A stretch of DNA of 64,000 nt from Voacanga thouarsii (Eukaryota; Streptophyta; Magnoliopsida; Gentianales; Apocynaceae): positions 907,501 to 971,500 of the forward strand of contig JANUWF010002008.1 of assembly GCA_026120185.1 (NCBI GenBank), read 5' to 3'. Below are positions 45,328 through 58,500 of the stretch, piece after piece. Below the pieces are notes generated by a model. The model was not told the origin of the DNA, searched no databases, and worked only from the letters and a program-made list of their open reading frames with translations. Within the stretch, counting starts at the first letter, position 1; the number at the start of each line of letters is the position of its first letter. Position numbers and translations under genes: made by a program.

Positions 45328-48300
45328 ATATAAATTAAATGATAACATATTCATTCACTGCAACTTTAGTAAAGTTGCATATACATTTATCTATTCTAAT
45401 AGATGAAAAATCATCACTTTATAACTTTTTTAAACTTCTCATGTCCCTGTTTAGAAGCTTATTTAAGGCCATAAAAAGATTTAAGTAATTTACATATTTT
45501 ATTTTCTTTTTGACAAACAATAATAATCTTCACGTTACATCATATAAGTCTCTTATTCTAAATTACTATTTAAAAATGCAAATTTAATATCTATTTAATA
45601 GATAAAAAGTTTATGAATACAAGTCAAAGCAAATAAAAGTCTTATTGAAGAAGTTCTAATAAGTGGAGCAAAAGTATCAATACAATTAATATGTTTTTTT
45701 GAATAAAACCTTTTGCTACTAAACATATTTTGCATTTATCTATCGAACTATCAGGGTTAAACTTTAAAAAAAAATAAAAAATAAAAACCATTTACAACCA
45801 ATTAGTTTTGCTCCTGAGGGTAAATCAACCTAAACTCAAATTTTGTTTGAATCAATTTCTGGCTTAATTTTTTTCTTTCCATAAATGTATTTTAGAAGAA
45901 GAGATAGCATAAAAATTAAAAAAAAAAAGCTAATGGATAATTATCAATAAGATGAGCATAAAAATCATTTCCAAAATAAACTTGTTTCCTGTGTCTTTTG
46001 CTCATTTTCAATTCATAGTTAAGAGTTTTCTCTACCTCTTTTAGTAGGTGCATGGGAAATACTATTAGATAGTAGAAAAATGTGTTTAGATAATTCACTA
46101 TTCTTATCTTAATAATAGTTTTGAGATTAAATACATCATTTTGTAGAATCAGGATTCGATACACAACACTATGTTTAATATAGCCAATGAAAATACAGTC
46201 AAAAGTTGTAGAATCTATTTTTTTTTTTTTTAGGTTCAAGCAACAGAATCTTAACAAGATATCCCCACACTTTCAAATATTTTTAAATTAGGTGCATAAC
46301 CCTTCCATAATTTATAAGGAGTCTTGCCATTTTTTTGAATGTGAGATTCTATTTTTGTAAGTAGCATGCAAAAAAATGGCTTCACCCTACAAATTGTCAA
46401 GTGCGGAAGAACTAACAAATATAGAATTCATCATTTCTTTAAGTATTTTATTTTTCCTTTCAACTACACTACTAGATTCGAGTGAATAAGAAAGAGTAAT
46501 CTTTTGAACAATTCCAACTTGTTCACAAAAATCATTCAAAGATAAATATTTTCCACCTATGTCAAATAGAATGCTTTTAATCTTTCTATTAAGTTGATTT
46601 TCTTCCTTGTTTTTGAAATAAAAAAGGCATTATAGGCATCGTCTTTATTTTTAAGTAAATACAGCTTAGCATATCTAGAATAATCATCTATAAGAGACAC
46701 ATAATATTTCTTATCCCCCGTTATAATTTGTTTAAGATCACTTAAGTTTATGAATCAAATTTAATAGTTCTTTTGCTCTATTAATAGAAATACAAGACTT
46801 TTTCGTAATTATTTTAATATCAACACATATTTCACATTTATTCATACAAAAAGAGTCAATGCTAAAAATTAAACCAATAGGTATTTTTTTTTTTAAAAAA
46901 AATAGTTCATACTAGCATGTCCTAATTTAACATGCCACAAAATAATAGAGTCAACAATATAAGCAAAAGAAGAAGCATTCTCATTTTATCACAATGGAAA
47001 TATTAAGTACAAAAAGTCCTTCATTATAATAACCTTCGCCCATCAGATTCAAATGATACATTTACCTGAACATTATCTAATAGATTTGCGGACCCCACAT
47101 TAACTTTTATATTTGGAATATGTAACACATCATTAAGATATTTTCTTGAGATGAGCTTTAAGAAAATTTTGCCTTTTCTCGAAATTTTTGTAGTTTTTGA
47201 ATCTAACGAGTAAATTACTTTATCATCATCTCTTAATGATGCGTAAAGGAAAATGCTTCTCGATTAATATAAATATATTGTGTAGCCTCAAAATTTACTA
47301 TTCATTCTTCAATTTTTACTATCGTGTTTATTTAAAAAATTACTAATAATAATATTATTCTCTCTTTTAACTAAATTAGTCTAGGAGAATTGTCGTTCCT
47401 TACTCCTTTTTTACACTGAGGTATAGGACAACTAGATTTTCACCCAAAAATAAAGAAAAAGAAAAAGTACAAGAACCTTTCTTTTGCTTAAAATTTTAGA
47501 ATTTTGGACTTATAATCATAAGACTTATTTTCGTATCTTTTAATCAAGTTGTCACCTTACACCATATTTACATTTACAGCCATCTTCTTAGCTTTAATTG
47601 TCTTTGACTCTCTTTTATTGGTATATTTAATAAGGATATGAATCACTCTCATTGAAAGGAGAATTTTGTGTTTGTGTTTTAGACTATTCGTATAGTCACT
47701 TTATGATTCTGGCAACTTTCAATTAAAAGTCCAATGACAAACTTTTCTGCAGTGCTACCTATTCAATTTTCAAGTCTTTGTTAAATTTAATTTTACACAT
47801 ATTAAGATTCTTAAAAATAAGATGATTTTATATATATTTTTTTTCTTAAAATATCTCTATTTAAATATCTTAGAAATAAAAGAAGAGAGGAGAGAGAAAG
47901 ATAGGAAAAGAGAACAATAAATAAAGATAAAAATATAAAAATAGTTTCAAAATCTTTTTGAAAAGCTCCCAACGACTTATAATTTGGAATAACAAAAATA
48001 ATCTTTGGCGACTTATATTATGAGATGGAAGGAGTAGTTTTTAGTACTCATTAATCTGAATTTTTGATTTTTTTTTGTTTCCTTATTAGCATAAATCTAT
48101 ATTTGTTGAATGTGGTTTAGTATTTGTTGCAAGATTGGAATCAACGAGTGCGTAGTTAATTCTATGAACATTAAGGAACAAAACACACGATCTTTCCACC
48201 TATTGAAGTTCTCGTTAGCAAAGACTTCGATTTTTGATACATTTGGAAACGACTTTGCATAAGTTATTAGTAATGACACTCCAATTAATAGAATATTGAA

Positions 48301-48410
48301 TGATTGAGTAATTGCAGCCTTGGTAGCCCTGATGTTAGAAGTGGAAGTCATTAACCCTTGAGAATATTATTAATGTATAGCGAAAAAAAAACAGAGTGAT
48401 ACTTGAGTCA

Positions 48411-48880
48411 TGCGAGAGATGAACTATCCTTAAGGATTATTTTGTGATAATTGAAATGTCACTTAAGATAAAACAAAAATTTTCTTCTATTCGAGAAAAG
48501 TGTGCAAAAATAGCAAAAACATAATAATGCAATAGAAAAGATGAAAAAGACAGAAAGAAGGTTAGAAAACTCTTAGAAAATATCTTAATTATATAAAAAA
48601 AAAGTTAGGAAAGATAACAAAATCATAAAATTAGATAGGTTTGGGGAATTTAGGACTATGAAATAAAAGATAAAATATCTTTAATAGTCGTAACAAAATC
48701 ATAATAGAATCTGATAATTTTGACATCAAATCTTTTAAAATATTTTAAAATACCTACACACTACACACCACCGTCTACTATACCCTTGCGCCTTCTAAAT
48801 TTAGCTTGAGAATTTAAAGAAATCCTTTTCGCTCTCTCAAGCTCCTTACTGAATTTATTGCATTAAATGATTATATTAGA
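48411..48880 (-). repeat. 5' LTR of copia element 2
   Basis: The primer-side end is placed at 48411 by matching 43842-43952. A degenerate primer site (minus AAGTATCACTCTG, compare TGGTATCAGAGC) lies just inside at about 48390-48403, about 40 bases before the Gag start. The outer end is not certain; similarity to nothing else in the window helps fix it, and 48880 is an estimate. Confidence 0.5.
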
Positions 48881-49580
48881 AGGATTCAAAAATGCGCATG
48901 CGGCTCGGTTTTAGAAGGTATGGCTAGAATTTGATGCCTAGCTTCTTAAGCTTATTAAGGAGGAGGATGATCGCTCTTTGTACAGTGATCTTATTTAGTT
49001 ACTAGTTATATTCAAGGATTTCAATCTTTATTTTTATCTATTGAGAAAAAAATTAATTAACTCTTTTGTTAGTTAAAATAAATTTGAATTGTAATGGTCG
49101 AATTAATTGAGATTAACTTCCTCATCTTATAACTTTTATTTTCATTGTGAATTTAATTAATCTTATTCTGTTAGGACCTTTTTTAAAGAAACAAAATAAA
49201 TCAAAATTGAAGAAAAAATTTGAGACAATAAATGAAGTAATGAATCTAAACATATCTAATTAATTATTTACAAATAGTGGATATAATTCACAGCTCCAAC
49301 AAGGAGAAGATTCGCTGCACCATCCTGTCCTTCCTCCCTCCTCCCTCGCCACCCTCCTAACCCCCCCCCCCCAAAAAAAACAAAAGAAAAGAAAAATATG
49401 GCTAACTAGCAAAAATAAAAAATGAAAAAAAAAAACAAAAAGGTAGGCGCATTATCTCCTATAGCTAACACCGCGCCACGTTGTTCCCTCTCTTTTTAAA
49501 GCCTCAATGCTCAACAAAAATCCAACAAATTTTGAACTTTTGCTCTTTTACTCTTCGGCACCATTCCGTCAGGAGGAGTG
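48881..49580 (+). other. Upstream region of the transporter gene
   Basis: No coding sequence is seen. Near the gene there is a CCCTCC/CCTCCC-rich stretch with a run of C then A (49320-49385), a GCCACGTTGT box (about 49476-49485, close to the ACGT core of plant promoters) and a CTCTCTTTTTAAAGCC stretch (about 49489-49502) that could sit near the transcription start. The promoter and 5' untranslated region probably lie here; there is no clear TATAAA box at a decisive position. Confidence 0.35.
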
Positions 49581-52500
49581 ATGATGGCTATGGCTTCCAC
49601 TTTGTATTCATTTTCTTCATCACTGCTCCAACCAAAATCGGCAACCCATTTCTATTCACCGTCGTCATCAGGCTGTACAATTGTTAGGCAGCCTTTAAGA
49701 TTTTCAAGTCAAGTTACATTTCGATCCCGTTTTGCATGTCATACAAGAACTTCATTCAAATGTTTGTCGCAGAAACAATCGGTTGAGAAAGAACTAAAAC
49801 AAAACAAAGAAGAAGAAGAAGAAGAAGAAGAAATCTATGAATATGAGAGGCTCTTTTCTAACCTTAATCAAGCCACTCTAAAGAGGGAGCCCGGTAAGCG
49901 TCTTGCTATGCCTTGCATGTGGGATTTTGATATTTAGCAGAAAGGTTCAACGAAAAAGTGTATATTTCAGAACTATTAACATACAAAAGTTGATGTTTTT
50001 TTCTTTTTCTTTTTCTTTTTGCAATCTTTGTTGGTGTTATTTTATGTTAATTATCTTTTGAATTGTAGCAGATATTGACATATTTTTGCACTGATGCAAT
50101 GTTGTTAGTGATTAATTAGTGACTCTTTTTTATCCATATGGTGTAGAAATCCTAAGCAGTGCTATATTCCTCGTTGCTGGCACTACTGTAAGTGTTTCTT
50201 CATTTGTTATGTATGGGATTCTGTAACTTCGCCCAATTTTGCTATGTTAAGATGCCTAAATTAAGGGATTATTGTTGCATGATAGTCTCAAAATGACCAA
50301 CTTGAATAAATTAATGCTGTGCCATAGAAGCAATCCAAAGAATAAAAAACTACTCATGTTTTTTTCAATTATGTTTTCAACATTCAATTATTAAAGGTAT
50401 CTCTAGGATCCTGAATCAGCGGTGGAGAGATTAACATGGGAAGATAGAAGAAATCTTCAAATCCACAGTAAGTATGAAAATTGCATTGGTTAAACAATAC
50501 CAAGTGTGCAATTTTTTTTTTCAATTGTACAAGACAATCTATTTGAACTCCATGTAAAAAATGACTTAGTTACCACGACGATAGCATGTTTTCCTTGGTG
50601 CTATAGTTAGTGTTCCTGTATAACAGAACTTTCCACTGACATTGGATATAATAGAAGAAGCACAGAAAGAATAAAGTTAGTACGAAATAGGTTTTTGTAA
50701 AAATTATCTAACGAATGCCTTTACATTTTGAGCAACAATTCTGAATTCTTGCTATTTTTTTACAAGACTGATGTCATATTTCTCTCTTGCAGCTAGTTCT
50801 TTAATCAATGTTCAATACTATAGGTGCTTATTTCTCTAGTTTTATTTTTAAGATTATGAATTAATTGGTTTTTGGTATTGTGTTTAAAGAATCGTCATTT
50901 AAGTTTAGATATCTTTAGAAAAATATAATAGGATTTCAGGGTGCATCCTTAGTATGAGAGCAAGCTTTTCAGCTGATTGACAAGGATGGATAATTTAATC
51001 ATAAGTTGAAATAAAAAGCAATTCAGACAAAGAACTGTTTCTCTGTTCCTTTTTTTTTTCATTGTTTCGACTCCTTGTTTGGTTGGCTGTAGGCTGGAAG
51101 AAGAAAGTTTGGTAGGGAAATTGGAGTAGTTTTTCCTATTTGAATTGCTCTTATTTCCTTCTGACTAGTAACTGAGAACAACTGAACAAGTTATCCTCTA
51201 GAATTTTTAATTTATATTATTTCATTTTCCGGGAGAAGTAATGGGGCTCATCAGGATTCTATGTTCTATTGAATAGGTAGGTGCAGGGATACTAGCAATT
51301 CCTGCAGTTACTCAAGAATCTGGATTTCTGTCCTCGGCATTTATCTGCATTCTCTGTTGGATATTTATGGTGACTAATGCTGCTCAATTATTCAGTTTTC
51401 ATGAGTTCTTATTATGCAATGAATACCCTTGTCAATTTGTTTTTGCTTAATCATCTTCATAGGCCAAAAGTTCATGTTACAGTATGAATGATTGGGTAAC
51501 CATGTAGTGTGTCATTGTAGCCCAAAGTACAATGTGTTCTGCACTAGAGATATAGATTGCTGAAATTTTGGCGGCAGCTTCCCTTTCCTCCATCTGGAGT
51601 GTTGGATCTAGACATCTGTTTCCCTGTGTTTCTTTAGAGGTTTATATGATCTCTAATTTGTCTTGAACCTAAATTGATGCAGGTTGTGACTGGACTACTT
51701 ATTGCTGAAGTAAATGTAAAAACAATGTGTGAACTCGGGTCTGGCGGTGTTTCATTGGTAATTTTCTAAGCTTGCTTGGGCTTGAACCTGTAAACTTGCT
51801 AAAACTTATATGAGCTAATCACTATTGGTTAATGAGGGGAAGAATATCATCGGGAGTTGTTGATTTCTTTTTTCTCCATACATCTACCATTTGCAGTTGA
51901 TTTAATAGAAACTTCTCATCGTAAAAGATTGTATGATCTTGCTGCCAATTCTAGATTTCTGTCATAAAGATACATGATATGTCAATGAGAGAAATATATC
52001 AGCCAGACACTTCGAAATATCAACTTTGTCTGAAAAGGTGTACAAAGAGACGGAGATCTCACCTAAGTTATCATTTCCATATCTGATTATTGTTTTTGTT
52101 ATTTTTCTACCAAAAAAATTCAGAAATGTAATTCCTTAAATTTCTAATGAGAATTTGATTTGTTCAGCTTTATGTTGATTATTTATGCATTTATTTCTTT
52201 AAAATTTGCAGCAAGGAATATTCTCAATGACAATAATTTTTATCAAGAAAGAAGAAAAAGGAAAGAAAATACTACCCTTCACTTAGTACCATAGTTGTCT
52301 TTGGCTATTTTCAGGTATCAATGGCCATGAGAACTCTTGGAAATATTGGTGTACAAATTGCTTGGTGAGTGATTTGATATCTTGCTAACCGAAAAAGAAA
52401 ATTCCCCTGTGATGGTTTATTTATTGCATGTATTCTCTTCTTAGTGACAATCAATTGGCAGAAGCACATGGTTGGTTTTGTATCTTCTCATGTCAATACA

Positions 52501-55500
52501 TTCTACGAATTCTTTTGAAGAGAGTTGCTTTATCCGTGCTGCTTTATTCTCCTGACGCTTAAGGAGTCATGCTATGAAATCCCCAGACGAAAAACTATTC
52601 AAAGCTATTCTGTTGTGTAATCTGAAGAGCATTTACTCACGACGTGAAAATTGATTTTTTTCCTATAACTGAAAGATTCAAGTTCAAGAATCCTTTTCCT
52701 GTCTTTGCATTTATTTCTAAAAGGTGCATACCTTTCCACACTGTTTTTTCTTCATACTTTCTGGTTGATTTTCTATATGCTTGCTTGAGCATTTGTTATA
52801 TCTTGTTTTTCTTTCTTTTCTTTTTTTTTTAAATTTCCATTATTATTAGAGCACAGAAATATTTAATAGATCTACATTCAGAAACTTGATGATAATGGCT
52901 GCCTCCATATTTGACCTGACTCAATGATGTTCTCTAATTTACTGTAGTAAATGTCGTTCTCAGAGAACCCAGCAGAATTTGCCATGGGGAGGGAATTATG
53001 TGAAGATCCACATCGTGCACCCACAGCACCCTGCATACACAAAAATGGGGGAAAAATAAAAATCCTTTGGGATATATACTAATAGAGTCTATGAACATGG
53101 TAAAAGTTTTCAATCTTTTCTGCTTCTTTCATTTGCCACTATGACTAGAGAATATCAGAGGCAAGGCAACTCAAAGAAACAGAAAAAAAGGGTGATGCTT
53201 AGAAGAAGAAATTATGGCACTCTACATTGACGAATAGGAATAGCTTGCCTAAAAATGGGTATAGTTACACATGTACCGCTGAGCTTTATTCTTAAGGTAC
53301 AACTTTGTTTATGCAATATGTCTTGTTTAATGTGTGCATTAGTTTTCATAATATGATAGAATTTTAAAAAAAGGTACCAATAGGCAATTTATACCTTGAA
53401 GAATTGTAGATCTATATAACTTTAAAAAAATTTAAAAAAATTAAAAAAAAATTCCAGAATTTTATTTTAAGGATTAATAGTCATCCTTATCCACTGGTTT
53501 TGGATCCTCCCTATTCTTTGATGTATTGTGTACATCCATTCAACTATTGACATTGCTCAGTGTGGAGTTTCTTGAAAATTCCAGAAGCAATAAATCTACT
53601 TTTTTCACATCAAAATTTTCCTCTTGTTTTGCTATTTATCATAGTTTGAAAATCTTTATATTCTTTATAATCCATTCCTGATTTCACATTATAGTTGCTA
53701 ATCAATCATATTTTTAGTAGAGGGTGCTTCAAATGGCCCAAAGATTGCCATACTCTGTCTGCATTGTGGACTAAATCTGCAATTCTCACTAGCTTCCGTA
53801 TATAAATTCCATCTTAATAGAGAATCTCATGATAATTTTGAGCAAATTTTAACTAGACTTGCTTTTATCAAAAGATTAATGCAACTTTTACCTCAGGGTT
53901 TTAGGAGGATTTTATCTTTCTTCCATCTCAAAACCTAAGATGATTTTGGCAGAACCGAATATTTTTAGTCTTTCTCTCACATTAAGTAGACCCCAACATA
54001 GACCAAGTGAAAAAGTAGGGCGTGCTTGTAAACACTGAGGAAATGTTGCCCGAAGTAATAGATAGATGCTGCCTATTGTGATTTTAGTTTTGAATCAAAA
54101 TATGCCAATAAATGATGTTTTTAGCTGCACTAAATGAAAGTTCTTAGAGAAAAAATCATCTTAGAGAGAGATTTGTCTTTACATGCAGAAAACTAAAGAA
54201 GATAGTGTTCGGTATTCTTGCAGCAGTCAAATGGTGAATTGTGATTAGTAACAGTCCAGCATCTAAATCATATAGGACTTTTTTGTTCCACATAGTTGCT
54301 CACACTATCTGCAACAATCAACCTTGTTAAGTTTACTAACTCTGTCAATCTTCCTTGTACCTTGAACATGTCCTTATTCTTATCTCAGTTCTTTTTCTTT
54401 TCTGGCAGCTGGTCTTATATCTTTATCCATTATGCCCTTCTTGTTGCCTATGTGGCTTGTTCTTCAGATATCTTGATGAACTTCCTCGGCATTCCTTTGT
54501 ACGTTTGGCTATTCTTTTTACATTTCTTCACATTATTGTTGTTGGCCTTCTTAAAGCTGTAGTTATATTTCATCTGGATAACTATCTTGACAAAGTTTGA
54601 GAAAATGGCTGAATGCCTCTTTCTTTGATGATCTTTCCTTTAAATAAGAATTGTTGTACACCTATTTTAGACAAGAAAATATTTACAGTAATTACACTAA
54701 TTATTGCTAATCTACTTTGGGTAAGAATATATACAGCTAATACACAAATTATGATAAATTAGATCTTCCATAATTTCCGCCATAATCTCAGTAATTGACA
54801 GCCCACAACCTCTGCCATTGATATCACCCCTCAAATTGATGCTGAATGATCAGAAAGCATCAATTTGGTAACCAGAAAATGATGTCATTGTCGTGAGAGG
54901 GCTTTAGTAAATACATCAGTAGTCTGTTGATCAGTGGTGATGTGAGGTAGAGAAATGACATGTGCATCATATGGCTTCACAAATAGAATGACAATCCACT
55001 TCTATGTGCTTGGTGCGCTCGTGAAACACTGGGTAGCTGTAATTTGGATAGCACTAGTATTATCCGCATGAAGCAGAGTAGGTTCCATTTGAGGAAACCT
55101 AAGCTCACCCAACAGTCCTCGAAGCCAAATAATCTTAGAACATGAAGAGGACATAGCACGATACTCAGACTCAACGGAGGATTTCGACACCCGATCTTGC
55201 TTCTTGCTTTTCCAAGAGACAAGAGAGTTGCCAATGAACATGTACTAGCCAGTAATGGAACGTCGAGTATCAGAACAATCAGCCCGGTCAGCATCACTAT
55301 ATGCAAGCAAATGAATAGGAGAATCCACAAGAAAGAAAAGACCTCGAGTAGAAGTGCCTTGCAAATAGCGAACAATGCGACGAACAGCAGCCAAGTGAAG
55401 ATGCCCAGGGGCCTGCATAAATTGACTAACTTGTTGGACAGCAAAAGAAATGTCAGGTCGAGTAATAGTTAGATAATTCAAGCTCCCCACTAAACGTCTA

Positions 55501-58500
55501 TATAAGGAGGGATCAGGCAAAAAAATCACCCTCATCACGATGATATTTAACATTCACTTCTAAGGGAGTATCAATAGATCAACCATCGTGAAGACCAGCT
55601 AATGTAATTATCTCTTGAATGTATTTATGTTGATTTAAGAAAAGACCAGCCGCTGTAGAGTTCACTTCAAAGCCTAAAAAATAGCGTAAAAGACTCAAGT
55701 CCTTCATATGAAAAGAGCTTTGAAGGCGCTGTTGAAGCTGAGAAATCAATTCAGAGTTAGTCCCTGTAATAATGATATCATCAACATATACTAGGAGCAA
55801 AACAATTCCTTTAGGAGTCTTGCAAAGAAACAAAGAGGAATCATATTGACTCTGGACAAAAGCGAAGCGAATAAGCGTGGATCGAAACTTATCAAACCAA
55901 GCACGTGGAGCCTGTTTTAAACCATAGAGTGGCTTTTTTAGTTTACAAACATTAGAAGACGATGTAGAAAATAACCCTGGTGGAGGAGTCATATAAATTT
56001 CTTCCTTAAGATCCCTATGTAAAAAGGCATTCTTAACATCCATCTGTCATAATGACCAGCCCTTGGAAGTAGCAATAGCTAGAACAAGTCACACTGTCGT
56101 CATTTTTGCCACTGGTGCGAATGTCTCCTCATAATCAACTCCATACTCTTGTCGATTTTCGAGTGCCACCAACCTTGCTTTGTATCGGTCAAGTGACCCA
56201 TCAGATCTCAGCATAATGGAATATACCCATTTACAACCAATGGGTTTAACACCAGTAGGACAGGGAACAATATCCCAAGTATGGTTCTCTTGAAGAGCTT
56301 GAAGTTCTTCTTGCATAGCTTTCTCCCAACATACATGTTTAGTGGCCTGAGAAAAAGAGGTGCGAAAATAGTAGAAAAACCATACCTATCAGGAGGATGA
56401 CTGATACGAGTAGATCTTCGAAGAGCCACTGAAGTGGGCACTGGATTATGGTCGGGAAGGATTGGCAATGATGGGGGCTGTCGTTGTTGATAGACAAAAC
56501 TAAGTTTAAAACGCTCAATGGAGGGAGATATATCATCAAAGCTAGGAAGAAGAACACCATGTGAGGGGAGATCCTGCTGTTGAAAATAGTACTCATGTTC
56601 AAAGAAAACCACATTTCTAGAAACAAGCAGTTGATTAGTGGCAGCATCATAACACAAAAATCCTTTGTAAGTAGTGCTATATCCCATAAATGCACACCTT
56701 ACTGATTGAGCTGTAAGCTTGTGATGTTCATGTGAAGGCAAGGGGACAAAGCAAACACATCCAAAAGTGTGTAGCATATGATAATCAGGCTGCATACCAA
56801 AAAGACGGAAGCAAGGAGAATCAAAATTCAATTGTTGAGAAGGTAGCCAATTAATCAGATAAACTGTTGTCGATAGAGCTTCCACCCAAAATCTAGGCGG
56901 AATTGAGGCTTCTAAGAGTAAAGTGCGAACCATATCCAACAAGTGACGGTTTTTTCGTTCAGCCACCCCATTTTGTTGAGGGGTATAAGGGCAAGATCGT
57001 TGAGATATAATGCCTTTTTGTTGTAAGAAAGCTTGGAAATCATGTGACATATACTCACCTCCATTAACAGACTGTAAAACCTTAATGGGGTTAGAAAATT
57101 GAGTCTCAATATAAGCCACAAAACTTTTGAAAATAGTTAACACTTCAGCTTTAGTACGCAGAAAATATGTCCATGTGAAACGACTATAGTCATCAATGAA
57201 TGTCACGAAATATTTATTCTACGCATGGGAAATGATGGGAGTAACACCCCAAACATCACTATGTATAATCTCAAAACATGTATTAGCACGAGTACTATAA
57301 GTAGGAAAAGGTAACACTTTACTCTTTCCTAGTTTACAAACAGAGCAATCAAGAGATAAACTATTAGAAGAACACTGATTTTTGTTGCCAAGAAAACCAT
57401 ACTTCATCAAATGAGACAATATCACATTATTTGGATGGCCCAATCGTTTTTGCCAAATGTCAGCCTTATTTTCAATAATAATTGAAGCCAAAGACAAAGT
57501 TCTAGGAATAATAAATTGCAATGGAAATAATCTGCCCACTTTAGGCCCCCTTGCAATCACCTTCCCCGACCCCTAATCCTGCACAAGACAACCACGACGA
57601 GAGAAATTTACATTACAGTTATTATCCACTAACTGCCCAACTGAAATTAAACTAGTAGACAATCCAGGAGAGACAAATACATGACGAAAGGAATGTCCAA
57701 TATCACCAATGGCTGTAATTGGAAGATTACTTCCATTAGCAATCTGAATTTTTTGTTTACCAGTATACTTCTGAAGATTATGCAGCCAATCAGGTGATCC
57801 AGTCATATGATTTGATGCCCCAGAATCAACAAACCAAGGAGAAGAAACAATCTTACCTTGACCATGAAGTCCAAGAGTAGAGAATGCTGTGATGATCATC
57901 TGTTGGACCATTTCGGGAGTAGCAAAAGACTGATTTGTGCCAGCAATCGTGGCTGTAGAACTGATACTGGTAGGGTTTGAGATAGTAGCCTGAAAAGCTT
58001 GGCCTTGTCGGTTTTCTGGGCGTGTAGGACATTGCTTGATAATATGTCCATTATGTTTACAATAGGTGCAGAATTTCTTACCACAATTGTGGGCAATATG
58101 CCGGAACTCCTTGCAACTATAGCACTGCATTTGTCCCTTTCCTCGGTCCTTCCCTTGAGCAGCATAAGCAACCTTAGATGTCTCCTTGGACGAACCTAGA
58201 ACAGCTTGTGTAGCCATTCTTTGTTCTTCACGCAACAATTCACCAAGACATATATCCAAGAAAGGGACAAGATTTCTATTCAGTAATCCAGCCCGTGCAA
58301 CTTCAAATTCTGGCCTCAGTTTCATAAAAAACTGATCACGCCTACTATTTTCATGAACCGCTTGATGGCTGGCTAAGGCCTCTTTAGGTACCTTGGTACC
58401 TTTGAATAGATAATACCAGAATATTCGCTCCATAGATTAATAAATCCAGAATAATACTGTTCAATAGAGAGATTACCTTGACTGAAGTTACTAATCTCAA

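Larger units (their letters stand above)
43953..48351 (-). pseudogene. copia element 2 gag-pol, decayed
   Basis: In minus-strand order: Gag start (48351-48097) with FPNVSKIEVFANENFNRWKD, a typical copia Gag opening; an ill-preserved middle; an integrase core at about 46600-46430 reading DIGGKYLSLNDFCEQVGI and SSVVERKNKIL, where the family has DRGGEY…[11 protein letters not shown]; the integrase C-terminal part (46257-45916) with DCIFIGYIKHSVVYR, SKRHRKQVYFGNDFYAHLI; a poorly preserved RT; and an RT/RNase H linker at about 44110-43970 with QFIESLIHLIYFKRSDIVYT. It is interrupted by the Pack-MULE at 44357-45327. Many stops and frame changes make it inactive. Confidence 0.75.

Noticed and set aside
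54296..54600. Two long hydrophobic plus-strand frames treated as separate genes
   Set aside because: One is exon 6 (54409-54498) read through into the introns, the other is the same DNA in a different frame.
55197..55472. Plus-strand frames opposite copia element 3
   Set aside because: They are shadows of the minus-strand RNase H and RT coding regions.
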